A DNA stretch of 64,000 bases from Amycolatopsis benzoatilytica AK 16/65 (GCF_000383915.1 NZ_KB912942.1:7685279-7749278); one strand, 5' to 3'; shown: positions 42,906 to 54,100, counted from the stretch's first letter. Notes: generated by a model not told the origin, from the sequence alone. Made by a program: numbers and translations.

Positions 42906-43217
42906 GGAACGGATGTTGCGCCAATCGGGTGGCACCGGGCAAGGCAACCCGGCCGAACCAGGCTGTTCGCGCTCAGCGGACAGGGGCACCCGGGCGGAAT
43001 CCTGAACGGGTTCCGTACGTTCGGCAGGGTGTAAAGGTGCAGCGCAACCGGATGAGCAGAGGTGGCCGCGATGGTCACCAGCCGGGTGCGAACGGGCCAC
43101 CGGAGGCCGTAGTGGTACGCAAGCGCGACCGCTTGGCTACTAGAGTGGTCTCACGGTGCTGTCCTCCGTGGGTGCGAACCACGGTAGTTAAGGGCCGCCG
43201 ACGCAGCAGTCGAGGGA
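42906..43217. other. Intergenic region upstream of clpC
   Basis: About 310 bases with no supported gene. TAGAGT at 43141-43146 is a possible -10 for clpC, without a convincing -35. ACGCAAGCGCGACCGC just before it is rich in CGC/GCG, the kind of sequence bound by ClgR, but the spacing does not match the consensus well. Confidence 0.4.
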
Positions 43218-43223
43218 GTGCGC

Positions 43224-45773
43224 ATGTTTGAGAGGTTCACCGACCGCGCGAGGCGGGTGGTCGTCCTGGCCCAAGAAGAGGCCCGGATGCTCAACCACAA
43301 CTACATCGGCACCGAGCACATCCTCCTGGGTCTGATCCACGAGGGTGAGGGTGTCGCCGCCAAGGCGCTGGAGTCGCTGGGCATCGCCCTCGAGGGCGTG
43401 CGCCAGCAGGTCGAGGAGATCATCGGCCAGGGCCAGCAGGCACCGAGCGGGCACATCCCGTTCACGCCTCGGGCGAAGAAGGTGCTGGAGCTGTCGCTGC
43501 GCGAAGCGCTGCAGCTCGGCCACAACTACATCGGCACGGAGCACATCCTGCTCGGCCTGATCCGCGAGGGCGAGGGCGTCGCCGCCCAGGTCCTGGTGAA
43601 GCTGGGCGCGGACCTCAACCGGGTCCGCCAGCAGGTGCTGCAGCTGCTGTCCGGATACCAGACCGGCGAGAAGTCCACCGAGGGCAGCTCGGGCCGCGGC
43701 GAGGGCACCCCGTCCTCTTCGCTGGTGCTGGACCAGTTCGGCCGCAACATGACCGTGCTCGCCCGCGAGGGCAAGCTCGACCCGGTCATCGGGCGCGGCA
43801 AGGAGATCGAGCGGGTCATGCAGGTGCTGTCCCGCCGCACCAAGAACAACCCGGTGCTCATCGGCGAGCCGGGCGTCGGCAAGACCGCCGTCGTCGAGGG
43901 CCTCGCCCAGAGCATCGTCAAGGGCGAGGTGCCGGAGACGCTCAAGGACAAGCAGCTGTACACGCTTGACCTGGGCTCCCTGGTCGCCGGCTCGCGCTAC
44001 CGCGGTGACTTCGAAGAGCGCCTGAAGAAGGTGCTCAAGGAGATCAAGACCCGCGGCGACATCATCCTGTTCATCGACGAGCTGCACACGCTCGTCGGCG
44101 CGGGTGCGGCCGAGGGCGCGATCGACGCGGCGTCGATCCTCAAGCCGATGCTGGCCCGCGGCGAGCTGCAGACGATCGGCGCGACCACGCTCGAGGAGTA
44201 CCGCAAGTACATCGAGAAGGACGCCGCGCTGGAACGCCGCTTCCAGCCGATCCAGGTCGGCGAGCCCTCGCTCGAGCACACCATCGAGATTCTGAAGGGC
44301 CTGCGCGACCGGTACGAGGCGCACCACCGCGTCTCGATCACCGACTCGGCGCTGGTCGCGGCCGCCACCCTGGCCGACCGCTACATCAACGACCGGTTCC
44401 TCCCGGACAAGGCGATCGACCTGATCGACGAGGCCGGCGCCCGGATGCGCATCCGCCGGATGACCGCTCCGCCGGACCTGCGCGAGTTCGACGAGAAGAT
44501 CGCCGACGTCCGCCGGGACAAGGAATCCGCCATCGACGCGCAGGACTTCGAGCGGGCCGCGCGCCTGCGCGACGAGGAGAAGCAGCTCCTCGGCCAGAAG
44601 GGCGAGCGCGAGAAGCAGTGGAAGGACGGCGACCTCGACGTCGTCGCCGAGGTGGACGACGAGCAGATCGCGGAGGTGCTGGCGAACTGGACCGGCATCC
44701 CGGTGTTCAAGCTCACCGAGGAGGAGACCACCCGGCTGCTGCGCATGGAGGACGAACTCCACAAGCGCATCATCGGCCAGGAAGACGCCGTCAAGGCGGT
44801 CTCCCAGGCGATCCGCCGCACCCGTGCCGGCCTGAAGGACCCGAAGCGCCCGTCCGGTTCGTTCATCTTCGCCGGCCCGTCCGGTGTCGGTAAGACCGAG
44901 CTGTCCAAGGCGCTGGCGGCGTTCCTGTTCGGCGAGGACGACGCGCTCATCCAGATCGACATGGGCGAGTTCCACGACCGCTACACCGCTTCGCGGCTCT
45001 TCGGTGCCCCTCCGGGCTACGTCGGCTACGAAGAGGGCGGGCAGCTGACCGAGAAGGTGCGGCGCAAGCCGTTCTCGGTGGTGCTTTTCGACGAGATCGA
45101 AAAGGCGCACCAGGAGATCTACAACACCCTCCTGCAGGTGCTCGAAGACGGTCGCCTCACCGACGGCCAGGGCCGCACGGTCGACTTCAAGAACACCGTC
45201 CTGATCTTCACCTCGAACCTGGGCACCTCGGACATCTCCAAGTCCGTGAGCCTCGGCTTCTCCTCCGGAGCGGACACGACCAACCGCTACGAGAAGATGA
45301 AGCAGAAGGTCAACGAGGAAATGAAGAAGCATTTCCGGCCGGAGTTCCTGAACCGGATCGACGACATCATCGTCTTCCACCAGCTCAACCAGCAGCAGAT
45401 CATCGAGATGGTGGATCTGATGATCGGCCGGGTCGAGACGCAGCTCAAGGCCAAGGACATGGAGATCGAGCTCACCGAGAAGGCGAAGGCGCTGCTGGCC
45501 AAGCGCGGCTTCGACCCGGTGCTCGGCGCCCGGCCGCTGCGTCGCACGATCCAGCGCGAGATCGAGGACCAGCTGTCCGAGAAGATCCTGTTCGGCGAGG
45601 TCGAGCCGGGCCAGATCATCCTGGTCGACGTCGAGGGCTGGAGCGGCAACCCGGAGGACCGCGACGACGAAGCGCACTTCACCTTCCGCGGTGAGAAGCG
45701 CCCGTCCTCGGTGCCGGACGCCCCGCCGGTCAGCATCGGCGCGACGGAGAACGGCGAAGCCGAGAACGACTGA
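43224..45773 (+). CDS. clpC: ATP-dependent Clp protease ATP-binding subunit ClpC
   Basis: 849 residues from ATG 43224 ([20 protein letters not shown], the standard ClpC start; an in-frame GTG precedes it by two codons). Two N-terminal Clp_N repeats (both with [12 protein letters not shown]), AAA1 with GEPGVGKT, a UVR coiled-coil ([15 protein letters not shown]), AAA2 with [15 protein letters not shown], and a C-terminal D2-small domain. It unfolds substrates for the ClpP protease and is essential in actinobacteria. It is monocistronic, with a strong terminator. Confidence 0.97.
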   Translation: MFERFTDRARRVVVLAQEEARMLNHNYIGTEHILLGLIHEGEGVAAKALESLGIALEGVRQQVEEIIGQGQQAPSGHIPFTPRAKKVLELSLREALQLGHNYIGTEHILLGLIREGEGVAAQVLVKLGADLNRVRQQVLQLLSGYQTGEKSTEGSSGRGEGTPSSSLVLDQFGRNMTVLAREGKLDPVIGRGKEIERVMQVLSRRTKNNPVLIGEPGVGKTAVVEGLAQSIVKGEVPETLKDKQLYTLDLGSLVAGSRYRGDFEERLKKVLKEIKTRGDIILFIDELHTLVGAGAAEGAIDAASILKPMLARGELQTIGATTLEEYRKYIEKDAALERRFQPIQVGEPSLEHTIEILKGLRDRYEAHHRVSITDSALVAAATLADRYINDRFLPDKAIDLIDEAGARMRIRRMTAPPDLREFDEKIADVRRDKESAIDAQDFERAARLRDEEKQLLGQKGEREKQWKDGDLDVVAEVDDEQIAEVLANWTGIPVFKLTEEETTRLLRMEDELHKRIIGQEDAVKAVSQAIRRTRAGLKDPKRPSGSFIFAGPSGVGKTELSKALAAFLFGEDDALIQIDMGEFHDRYTASRLFGAPPGYVGYEEGGQLTEKVRRKPFSVVLFDEIEKAHQEIYNTLLQVLEDGRLTDGQGRTVDFKNTVLIFTSNLGTSDISKSVSLGFSSGADTTNRYEKMKQKVNEEMKKHFRPEFLNRIDDIIVFHQLNQQQIIEMVDLMIGRVETQLKAKDMEIELTEKAKALLAKRGFDPVLGARPLRRTIQREIEDQLSEKILFGEVEPGQIILVDVEGWSGNPEDRDDEAHFTFRGEKRPSSVPDAPPVSIGATENGEAEND

Positions 45774-45785
45774 TCGCTCGACGAG

Positions 45786-45819
45786 AAAGGGCGGCTCCCA
45801 CCCGTGGGAGCCGCCCTTT
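45786..45819 (+). terminator. Terminator after clpC
   Basis: A perfect 15-bp stem (AAAGGGCGGCTCCCA / TGGGAGCCGCCCTTT) with a CCCG loop, followed by CTCTATT. It lies directly before the next gene. Confidence 0.92.
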
Positions 45820-45835
45820 CTCTATTGTCGAGACC

Positions 45836-46831
45836 ATGGGGTCTTCGCGAATTTCGCGGCACGTCGGGGCGAGCACTGCACTGTCGCTGCTGAGCGATGC
45901 GCAGTTGCTTGACCGGCTGTCCGCCGCCGAGGTGCTGTCCGAGGGGATCGGCGGCACCGGCGCCAAGCTGGACGTAGATGGCGTGCCGGTGTTCGCGAAG
46001 CGGGTGCCGCTCACGGCGCTGGAACAGCGGCACCGGCATTCCACTGCGAATCTCTATGGCCTGCCTGCCTTCTGCCACTACGGCCTGGGCTCGCCGGAGG
46101 GTTCCGCCTGGCGCGAGCTCGCGCTGCATGTGATGGCGAACGGCTGGGTGCTCGGCGGCGAATGCGCGAACTTCCCGCTGCTGCACCATTGGCGTGTCCT
46201 GCCCGTCGCCTCCGGCCGCGTGCCGGACCGCAGCCTGGAAGAGGACGTGGCGTACTGGGGCGGTTCTCCCGCCGTGCGCCGGCGGCTCACTGAACTGCGG
46301 GACGCGACGGACAGCATTGTTTTCTTCTGCGAGTTCTTTCCGACCACTTTGCATCGGTGGCTGCCGACGAACCTGGACGCGGCTCCGCGTGTCGAGGAGC
46401 AGGTGCTCGAGACTGTCTCGTTCCTGCGCGCGCAGGGCGTCCTGCACTTCGACAACCACTTCGACAACTTCCTCACCGACGGGGAACGGTTGTACCTGAC
46501 CGATTTCGGTCTGGCTTTTTCGCGGCGTTTCGAGCTGTCGGAAGAGGAGCGGGAGTTCTTCGAGCGGAACGTGGGCCACGATCACGGGTATGCGGCCATG
46601 TACCTGGTGAATTGGCTGGTGACCGAGCTGCACGGGACGTGGGACCGGGATGCCCGGCTGGCCGCGGTCCGCAAGGCGGCGCGGGGCGAACTGGAGCTGT
46701 CCGCGCCGGTTGCCGAGGTGGTGGCCCGCCATGCGGAGGCCGCGGTGGCGATGAACGACTTCTACTCGCGGTTGCAGGAGAACCGGGACGAGCCGTTTCC
46801 GGCCGCGGTGACGGGGCGGACCCGGCCGTGA
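45836..46831 (+). CDS. Protein kinase-like/phosphotransferase fold protein
   Basis: 331 residues. GIGGTGAKLDVDGVPVFAKRV looks like an N-lobe with a degenerate Gly loop and the ATP-binding Lys; HFDNHFDNFLTDGERLYLTDFGLA gives a catalytic-loop Asp, Asn and a DFG, so it may be active. It is neither a Hanks-type receptor kinase (no membrane helix) nor a clear aminoglycoside phosphotransferase. The target is unknown. A GGGCCCC hairpin repeat overlaps its stop codon. Confidence 0.75.
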   Translation: MGSSRISRHVGASTALSLLSDAQLLDRLSAAEVLSEGIGGTGAKLDVDGVPVFAKRVPLTALEQRHRHSTANLYGLPAFCHYGLGSPEGSAWRELALHVMANGWVLGGECANFPLLHHWRVLPVASGRVPDRSLEEDVAYWGGSPAVRRRLTELRDATDSIVFFCEFFPTTLHRWLPTNLDAAPRVEEQVLETVSFLRAQGVLHFDNHFDNFLTDGERLYLTDFGLAFSRRFELSEEEREFFERNVGHDHGYAAMYLVNWLVTELHGTWDRDARLAAVRKAARGELELSAPVAEVVARHAEAAVAMNDFYSRLQENRDEPFPAAVTGRTRP

Positions 46832-46876
46832 AGGGCCCCTTGAGGGAATCTGAGTCCCGGAAGGGGCCTTTCACGG
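46826..46876. repeat. GGGCCCC hairpin repeat overlapping a stop codon
   Basis: CCGTGAAGGGCCCCTTGAGGGA (46826-46847) and its near-complement (46855-46876, with three mismatches) form an imperfect hairpin. The TGA inside the left arm is the stop of the kinase-like gene, so the repeat supplies both the stop and the likely terminator. Confidence 0.8.
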
Positions 46877-47024
46877 ACATCCGTCAGCACCCAGCCAACT
46901 GAGACACGCTCTTCGCGGACTCTCCATAACGCGGCGCACGGTTTTCGAGGCATCCTGCTGTCCCGGAAGCCGAGGTCGTCCGCGGGCCGTGAGACGATGA
47001 GGCGGGGTTTGGGAGGGGATCTGC

Positions 47025-48914
47025 GTGGACGTCCTGTCTGTCGATTTCGGCACTTCGAGCACTGTCGGCGTGCTGGCCGCCTTCGGCCGCGGGCCGCGGG
47101 CGATCGAGGTCGACGGGTCCGTCACGATGTCTTCCGCGGTGTACGCCGAGGAGGACGGGCAGCTGGTCGTCGGGCAGGACGCGGAGCGGCGGGCCCGGCT
47201 CGACCCCAGCCGGTTCGAGCCCAATCCCAAACGGCGGATCGACGACGGCGAGCTGTTGCTCGGCGACCGCACCGTGCCAGTGGCCGACGCGTTCGCCGCG
47301 GTCTTGCGGCGGATGGGCGAGGAGGCCGAGCGGCAGCTGTCCGGTGTGCCGGGCGAAGTGCGGCTTTCGCATCCGGCCGGCTGGGGCGCGACGCGGCAGC
47401 AGACGCTGTGGGAGGCCGCGCTCAAAGCCGGGTTCGCCCAGATACGGCTCGTGCCCGAGCCGGTCGCGGCGGCCGCGCACTACGCGACATTGCGCGCGCA
47501 GGCACCGCGGAGCGGGCCGATCGCCATCTACGACCTCGGGGCGGGCACCTTCGACTGCGCGGTCGTCGGGGCGGACATGACGGTGCTCGCCGAGGACGGG
47601 CTGCCGGATCTCGGCAGCCTGGACATCGACCAGGCGCTGCTGGTCCACATCGGACGGTCGGTGTCGCACACCGATCCCGGTCAGTGGCAACGGCTGCTGC
47701 GGCCGCAGACCACGAGCGATCGCCGGCTGCGCCGGGTGCTGCTGCAGGACGTCCGCGACGCCAAGGAAAGCCTTTCCCGGCACGTGCACACCGAGGTGCC
47801 GATGCCGGATCCGTTCGGCGACGTGCTTGTCACCCGGGGTGAGCTGGAAGCTCTGGTGCGGCCGAATCTGTTGCGCAGCGCGGAAATGCTCGCGGCGACG
47901 ATCTCCCGCGCCGGGCTGACGCCGGAACAGCTGGTCGGCGTGTACCTGGTCGGCGGGCCCAGCCGGATGCCGTTGCTGGCCTCGCTGGTGGGGTCGAAGC
48001 TCGGCGTGGTGCCGACCACCGAGGACCAGCCGGAGACGGCGGTCGCCTTCGGATTGCATCACGTGCGGGCCGAGGAGCAGGCATCGCAGTCCGGGCCGGT
48101 GGCGATCCCGCCTTCGCCGCCAGCCCCGTCGGTGCCGATACAGGCTCCGCCGGTTCCGACTCCGACGCGGGCTCCGTCCGCTGCGGCTCCGGTGCCGTCC
48201 GCGCCCGGTTGGCGGCAACCGCAGTCCGGGCCGCAGCAGCAGCCGCCGCAGCCCGCGATGCCGGTTCCGCCGCCTGGCGGCTGGCAGCGGCAACCGCCGA
48301 AGAAACGGTTCAGCCGGACCACGATGATCGCGTCGGCCGCCGCGGCCGTAGTGGTGGTTGTCGGGATCGTGCTCGCCGTGGTCCTTCTCCCTGGCACATC
48401 GCGGGACAGCCCGGAAGCCGCCGGCCCGGCGAGCAACGCCGGCAAGTCCGTGGAGCCGCCGGTCCCGGGCTGCCCGGACACCCGCCCGGCCCAGCCGGGC
48501 GAGAACGGCCTCACGCCGTGCATGCGCCGCCTCGCCGGGCCGACCATCCAAGCCCGCGCCTCCTGCTCGGACGACCCGGAGCTGGCGCACGCGCTGGGCG
48601 CGCTGCGCACCGCAGTGTGCCGCTTCCCGGACGGCACCCGGGTCGCCTTCCACGAAGGACTCACCCTCGACCAGATCGAGGCGAGCGCGCGCAAGGACAT
48701 GGCGGGCACCGTCGCGTCGGCGACCTGGCAGGCGAAAACCGGGCTGTCCGGGCGCTACCTCGCCGGCATCGGCCCGCAGCTGGGGCTGCTGGTCTATCAG
48801 GCCGACACCATGGCGGTGGTCGGCACCGTCATGGATTCCAGCGCTTCGCACACGAGCCGTACCCCGCAGGACCTGGTCTGGTACTTCGAACGGACTGTCC
48901 GGCCCGGCGAGTGA
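47025..48914 (+). CDS. Hsp70-like ATPase fused to a membrane helix and extracytoplasmic domain
   Basis: 629 residues from GTG. Residues 1 to about 350 are an actin/Hsp70 ATPase (SVDFGTSSTVGVL; IYDLGAGTFDCAVVG; YLVGGPSRMPLLASLV). No canonical substrate-binding domain follows; instead there is a Pro/Gln-rich linker (about 360-428), one membrane helix (about 430-455) and a roughly 170-residue extracytoplasmic domain with four Cys (two possible disulfides). This places an ATPase inside and a sensor or binding domain outside. The role is unknown; signalling or envelope stress is a guess. Confidence 0.83.
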   Translation: MDVLSVDFGTSSTVGVLAAFGRGPRAIEVDGSVTMSSAVYAEEDGQLVVGQDAERRARLDPSRFEPNPKRRIDDGELLLGDRTVPVADAFAAVLRRMGEEAERQLSGVPGEVRLSHPAGWGATRQQTLWEAALKAGFAQIRLVPEPVAAAAHYATLRAQAPRSGPIAIYDLGAGTFDCAVVGADMTVLAEDGLPDLGSLDIDQALLVHIGRSVSHTDPGQWQRLLRPQTTSDRRLRRVLLQDVRDAKESLSRHVHTEVPMPDPFGDVLVTRGELEALVRPNLLRSAEMLAATISRAGLTPEQLVGVYLVGGPSRMPLLASLVGSKLGVVPTTEDQPETAVAFGLHHVRAEEQASQSGPVAIPPSPPAPSVPIQAPPVPTPTRAPSAAAPVPSAPGWRQPQSGPQQQPPQPAMPVPPPGGWQRQPPKKRFSRTTMIASAAAAVVVVVGIVLAVVLLPGTSRDSPEAAGPASNAGKSVEPPVPGCPDTRPAQPGENGLTPCMRRLAGPTIQARASCSDDPELAHALGALRTAVCRFPDGTRVAFHEGLTLDQIEASARKDMAGTVASATWQAKTGLSGRYLAGIGPQLGLLVYQADTMAVVGTVMDSSASHTSRTPQDLVWYFERTVRPGE

Positions 48915-48924
48915 GCCGAGCGGT

Positions 48925-49530
48925 TCAGTCGAGCGTGCCCGCCGAGACCGCGACGTCCTCGGAAACGGTCAGCGCCGTGTCCACCACGATCGCCAGCGCC
49001 CGCGCGATCTCGTCCAACGGCAGCACGGCTTCCTCCGGCACATGCACGAATCCGCCGCGCAGCCCGGGGAACTCCGTCGCGATCAGGTGCATCAGGCCGT
49101 AGAAGACCTGGTTGCACACGTACGTCCCAGCGGTGTAGGAAACCGCGGCGGGCACGCCGGCCTCCTGAATCGCGGCGACCGCGGCCTTCACCGGCAGCGT
49201 CGTGAAGTACGCCGACGGTCCGCCGGAAACCACCGGCACGTCGATCGGCTGCGCACCCGCGTTGTCCGGGATCCGCGCGTCGATCAGGTTGATCGCGACG
49301 CGCTCCGGCGACACGTGGTCGCGCCCGCCGGCCAGGCCGGTGCAGACGACCAGTTCCGGCCGGTGTTCTCCGATGGCGGCGCGCAGCGCGGGCAGCGCCG
49401 CAGCGAACTCGCACGGCAGCTCGACGGCCACCGTGTCCCTCCGCTGCGCCGCTGCCCGCGAAGCTGCCTGCCAAGAAGGATTCGTCGCCGCTCCGTCGAA
49501 CGGCGCGAAGCCGGTCAGCAGAACGGTCAT
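48925..49530 (-). CDS. pcp: Pyroglutamyl-peptidase I
   Basis: 201 residues. This cysteine peptidase removes N-terminal pyroglutamate from peptides. The catalytic triad is visible: Glu76 (SPERVAIN), Cys139 (YVCNQVFY) and His163 (GFVHVP). LLTGFAPFDGAATNPSW is the family start. Its ATG overlaps the stop of the upstream M1 peptidase gene (ATGA), so both are made together. Confidence 0.94.
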   Translation of the reverse strand: MTVLLTGFAPFDGAATNPSWQAASRAAAQRRDTVAVELPCEFAAALPALRAAIGEHRPELVVCTGLAGGRDHVSPERVAINLIDARIPDNAGAQPIDVPVVSGGPSAYFTTLPVKAAVAAIQEAGVPAAVSYTAGTYVCNQVFYGLMHLIATEFPGLRGGFVHVPEEAVLPLDEIARALAIVVDTALTVSEDVAVSAGTLD

Positions 49531-50975
49531 CCGTTGGCCGGCTTCAGGTCGCCGGGGTAGAGGTATTCCGGCGCCGGCTTGCCGTTGCCGTAGATCCACG
49601 CGTCGAAGAAGCCCTGCAGATCCTTGTGCCCCACTGCTTCGCAGTAGTGCTGGAACTCCTGCATGCTGGCGTTTCCGTTGTGATGCAAGCCGTTCCACGT
49701 CTTCAGCACCTGATCGAAGGCAGCCTGTCCCAGGTACTTGCTCAGCGCGTGCAGCATGACCGGGCCCTTGGAGTACACGTAGGTGAACTCGTTGCCCGGG
49801 CCCATGTCGTACAGCTTGCCCGCCCAGAACTGGTCCGAGGCCGCGGCGACGGTCTTGAGATACCTGGCGTCCAGGTCCTGTCCGTCCTTCGCCTGCGACC
49901 ACAGCCAGGTCGCGTAGGACGCGAAGCACTCGTTGAGACAGACGTCCTTCCAGTGGTCGACGGCAACCGTGTCGCCGTACCACTGGTGCGCGTTCTCGTG
50001 CACGATCGTGGAGACGTTGCCCGCGCGGCCGGAGTAGATCGGCCTGCTCAGCGTCTCCAGAGAGAACCCGATCGGCTCGGCCAGGTAGATGCCGCCCGCG
50101 GCGTCGACCGGGTACTTGCCGAACTTCGACTCGAGGAAGTCGAGGATCTCCGGCAGCCGCGCGTCGGCCTGTTTCGTGGAGTCCGGTGTGCCCGGCGCGA
50201 ACGCGCTGACGATCGGGGTGCCGTCCGCGCGCTGGCGCTTGTCGAAGGTCCACTTGTCGATCGCGACCGTGGTCATGTAGGGCACGGCCGGGGTGTCCTC
50301 GGACCAGACGTGCGTGGTGCCCGCCGCGGTTTTGTAAGTGCCCTTCTCGCGGCCGTTGGAGATCACGCCCCACTCGTCCGGAACCGTGATGGCCAGGTGG
50401 AACCGGGCCTTGTCCAGCGGGGTGTCGTTCACCGGGTACCAGGTGGTGGCCGATTTCGGCTCGCCGGCCACGAACGCGCCGCCGGACTTGGCGTACTGCC
50501 AGCCGTTCGCGCCGAGGTTCGGGTCTTCGATCGCCTGCGGGATGCCGTGATAGGCGATCTCGGCGCGGAAGGGCAGCCCGCGCAGCAGCGGGAAGCGCGG
50601 CGTGATCACGAGTTCGTGGTCGCCGGTGCGGCTGAACTTGGCGGGCAGGCCGTTGACCTTCACCGAGTCGACGGTGAGGCCCTTGAGGTCGAGGTTGAAC
50701 GAGCTGAGCGACTGGGTCGCCCGTGCGTAGACCGTCTGCAGGCCGGTCAGCTGGTGGCTGTCCGGCGCGTAGGTGACCTTGAGGTCGTAGTCGGAGACGT
50801 CGTACCCGCCGTTGCCGTCCTGCGGGTAGTAGCTGTCCCCGCCCCCGTCCGAGCCGGGCGTCGGCCGTCCCCAGCCGTCCTGGCCCGCCGATGCGATGCC
50901 GGTGCCGAGCGTCAGTGCGGTGAGGGTGGCTGCGACGGTCACTGCCGGACGACGCCAGCGGTGCGGTGCTCTCAT
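49527..50975 (-). CDS. Secreted M1-family metallopeptidase
   Basis: 482 residues from the ATG at 50975, preceded by AGGAG. A Sec signal peptide (basic start, hydrophobic core, cleavage near GIASAG) precedes an M1 aminopeptidase fold. HENAHQW gives the HExxH zinc site, with the third ligand Glu in NECFASYA about 18 residues on. It is shorter than PepN-type enzymes and probably acts on extracellular peptides. It is coupled to pcp. A lipoprotein paralog lies at 60026. Confidence 0.9.
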   Translation of the reverse strand: MRAPHRWRRPAVTVAATLTALTLGTGIASAGQDGWGRPTPGSDGGGDSYYPQDGNGGYDVSDYDLKVTYAPDSHQLTGLQTVYARATQSLSSFNLDLKGLTVDSVKVNGLPAKFSRTGDHELVITPRFPLLRGLPFRAEIAYHGIPQAIEDPNLGANGWQYAKSGGAFVAGEPKSATTWYPVNDTPLDKARFHLAITVPDEWGVISNGREKGTYKTAAGTTHVWSEDTPAVPYMTTVAIDKWTFDKRQRADGTPIVSAFAPGTPDSTKQADARLPEILDFLESKFGKYPVDAAGGIYLAEPIGFSLETLSRPIYSGRAGNVSTIVHENAHQWYGDTVAVDHWKDVCLNECFASYATWLWSQAKDGQDLDARYLKTVAAASDQFWAGKLYDMGPGNEFTYVYSKGPVMLHALSKYLGQAAFDQVLKTWNGLHHNGNASMQEFQHYCEAVGHKDLQGFFDAWIYGNGKPAPEYLYPGDLKPANG

Positions 50976-51117
50976 GGACACTCCTGTCTGCGTGTGGATC
51001 ACTCGCAACGTAGCGCCGTGCGGGCGCGCCGTAACCGATGTCCGGTGAATTGTCCCGAAAGTCCACACTTCCGTCGGGCTCTGACACGGCGGGCTGTTCG
51101 TCTGGAAAGCTGGACCG

Positions 51118-54100
51118 GTGCGCGTGGCACTGCTGGGCCCGCTGCGAGCGGAGGGAGACGACGGCACGCCGATCGACATCGGCGGTGCCCGCCTTCGCAT
51201 GCTCCTGTCCCGGCTCGCGCTGGACGCCGGCCGCGCGGTGCCGGTCGAGGCGCTGATCGACGGCCTGTGGGGCGCTGAGCCGCCGGCGGACGCCGCGAAC
51301 GCGTTGCAGTCGCTCGTCTCACGGCTGCGCCGGGTACTGCGGCCGGCCGGGGTCGAGTTGGAGTCCGGCAGCGGCGGCTACCGGCTCGCGGTGCCGCCGG
51401 AGGCGGTCGACCTGCACCAGTTCGAGCGCTTGTCCGCGAAGGGCCGCCGGGAGCTTTCCGCTGGACGGGACAGCGCGGCCGCCGAATCGCTCTCCGCCGC
51501 GCTCGCGTTGTGGCGCGGGGCGGCGCTCTCGGACGTGCTGGACGCGCCTTTCGCCGCCGCGCCCGCCACGTTGCTGGACGAGCGGCGGACGGAGACCAGC
51601 GAGGACTGGTTCGAGGCGGAGATTCGGCTGGGCCGGCATTCCGAAGTGCTGGCCGAGCTGACCGCCGCGGCGCAGGCGCACCCGCTGCGGGAGCGGCTGG
51701 CCGGCCTGCGCATCCGGGCGCTCGCGGCTGCGGGCAGGCAGGCGGAGGCGCTGGCCGCGTACACCGCGATCCGCGCGACGCTGGCAGACGAGCTGGGCGT
51801 GGATCCGTCGGCTGAGCTGCAGGAAGTCCATCTTCGCGCGCTGCGCGGCGAGTATCCGCGGGTGGCGGTGCGGGTCGATCGGCTGCCGCAGCGGCTGACC
51901 AGCTTCATCGGCCGGACCGACGAGCTGAAACTGCTCGACGAGCTCCTGGAAGGGGCCCGGCTGGTCACCCTGGTCGGCCCGGGCGGGGCCGGCAAGACCC
52001 GGCTTTCGACGGAAGTGGCGTCGCGGCATCCGGCGCACGCGGCCGGCCGGGTGTGGTTCGTCCCGCTGGCCGGTGTGCGAGAAGCAGGCGACGTGGTGTC
52101 CGCGCTGCTCACCGCGCTGGAGGTGCGTGACGTGCGGGTGACCGACACCGAGGCGCGGCGTCGGCTGATCGATCCGATCGAGCACGTGGTGGAAGCGCTC
52201 AGCGGTGCAGAGGCGTTGCTGGTGCTGGACAACTGCGAGCACCTGGTGGACACCGCCGCGGCGCTCGCCGAGGAGTTGCTGCGCCGGTTGCCGTCGGTGC
52301 GGGTGCTCGCCACCAGCCGGGAGCCGCTGGCCATCACCGGAGAGGCGCTGTGCCCGCTCGGGCCGCTGCCGGTTCCGGACGAGACCGCGCCGCCCGCGGA
52401 TGTCGCGACGCTCGATTCGGTTCGGCTGTTCCTGGACCGAGCGGTGGCGGTCCGCCCCGGATTCCGGCTCGACGAGTCCACTGTGGACGCGGTGCGGCAG
52501 ATCTGCAGGCGGCTGGACGGAATGCCGCTGGCGCTGGAACTGGCCGCCGCCCGGCTGCGGTCGATGACGGCCGGGCAGATCGCGGAACGCCTTGACGATC
52601 GGTTCCGGCTGCTGACTTCCGGCAGCCGGACGGCGCTGCCGCGGCAGCGCACGCTGCGCGCGGTGGTGGAGTGGAGCTGGGACCTGCTCACCGAGGACGA
52701 GATCCGGCTGGCTCGCCGGCTGAGCGTGTTCGCGGCGAGTTTCTCCGAGGAAGCGGTGGAAAACGTCTGCGCGGACGAGGAGCTGCCTGCCCGCGACGTC
52801 GTGTACGTGCTCGGGTCGCTGGTCGAGAAGTCCATTGTGGACGCCGTGGACGCCGTGGGCGGCCGGTACCGGCTGCTGGAAACCCTGCGCGTTTACGCGG
52901 CCGAGCGGCTGGCCGAATCCGGCGAAGCGGACCGGCTGCGCGCGGCGATGGTCAAGTACTACGCGGAACTGGCCGAGCGCAACGAATCGTTGCTGCGCGG
53001 CCGGGATCAGCTCGACGCGATCGACGTGTACGAGCAGGAGAGCGACAACTTCACCGCCGGGCTGCGTACCGCGATCGAAACGGGCGACCCGCAATCGGCG
53101 GCCCGGCTGCTGTTCGGGCTGTTCTGGTACTGGAACATCGTCGGCCAGAACGAACGCGTCGCGGCATTCGTCGACGAAGTGCTCGAATTCGACGATCGGT
53201 TGCGGCCGGACCTGGCCGCGAGCCTGAGGCTGTGCCAGGTGCTGGTCCGGACGACGTCCGGGGCGAACGATCGAGCGAATGTGCGGGAGCTGCTCGAGGA
53301 ATGCGTGCGGACCGGTGCGGTGGACGGGAATCCGTGGCTGTGGGTGGGTATGCCGATAGTGGCCTACATCAACGGCGAGAAGGAACTGGCGAAGCGGGAG
53401 GTCCGCCGCGCGGTCGAGCGGGACGACGTGTGGGGCCGAGCCGCCGGACGCTGGGCGGAAAGCTTCATCCTCGGGGATTGCGGCGACCTCGACGGCGCCG
53501 AGCGGGCGCGGGAACTCGCCTACCAGGGCTTCGCGGAGGTCGGCGACCGCTGGGGCATGGGCATGACACACGGCTTCCGCGCCGCGGCACTGTCCCAGGC
53601 CGGCGAGCACGAGGCGGCGATCGAGGGCTACACCGAGGGCCTGCGGCTGATGATGGAATTGCGGTCGCGGGACGACGTGGTGCAGCAATGGTGGCGGCTG
53701 GCGATGGAACGTTCGCGCGCGGGAGACCAGGACGGCGCGTGGCGTGAGCTGGAGGCCGCGGAACAGTACGCCGCCGCTGGGAGCCGCGGGCTCCGGATGA
53801 TCATCATGATGGGCCGGTCCGAGCTGCTGATCCGGCAGAACCGGATCGCCGAAGCACGCACGGTGCACGAGGAACTGGCCCGGATGCCGCCGGCCTGGCC
53901 GGCCCCGGAGGGTTTCGAGGCGGAACTGATCGCCATCGTCGAAGCCACGCTGTTGCTGGCCGAAGGCCGTCCGGACGCCGCGGAACCGAAGGTGTTCACG
54001 GTGATCGAGGCGGCGGCGAATCGCGCGGACATGCCAGATCTCGCCGGCGTCGTGGAGCTGATGGCGCAGATCCGGCACCGTCAGGGCAGCCCGGAATCGG

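Noticed and set aside
43113..43134. ClgR-type operator upstream of clpC
   Set aside because: CGC and GCG half-sites are present but with spacing that does not fit the remembered consensus; kept only as a remark.
43188..45677. An 829-codon minus-strand frame opposite clpC
   Set aside because: A Leu/Asp/Val-rich mirror of ClpC codons; no start signal and no domain.
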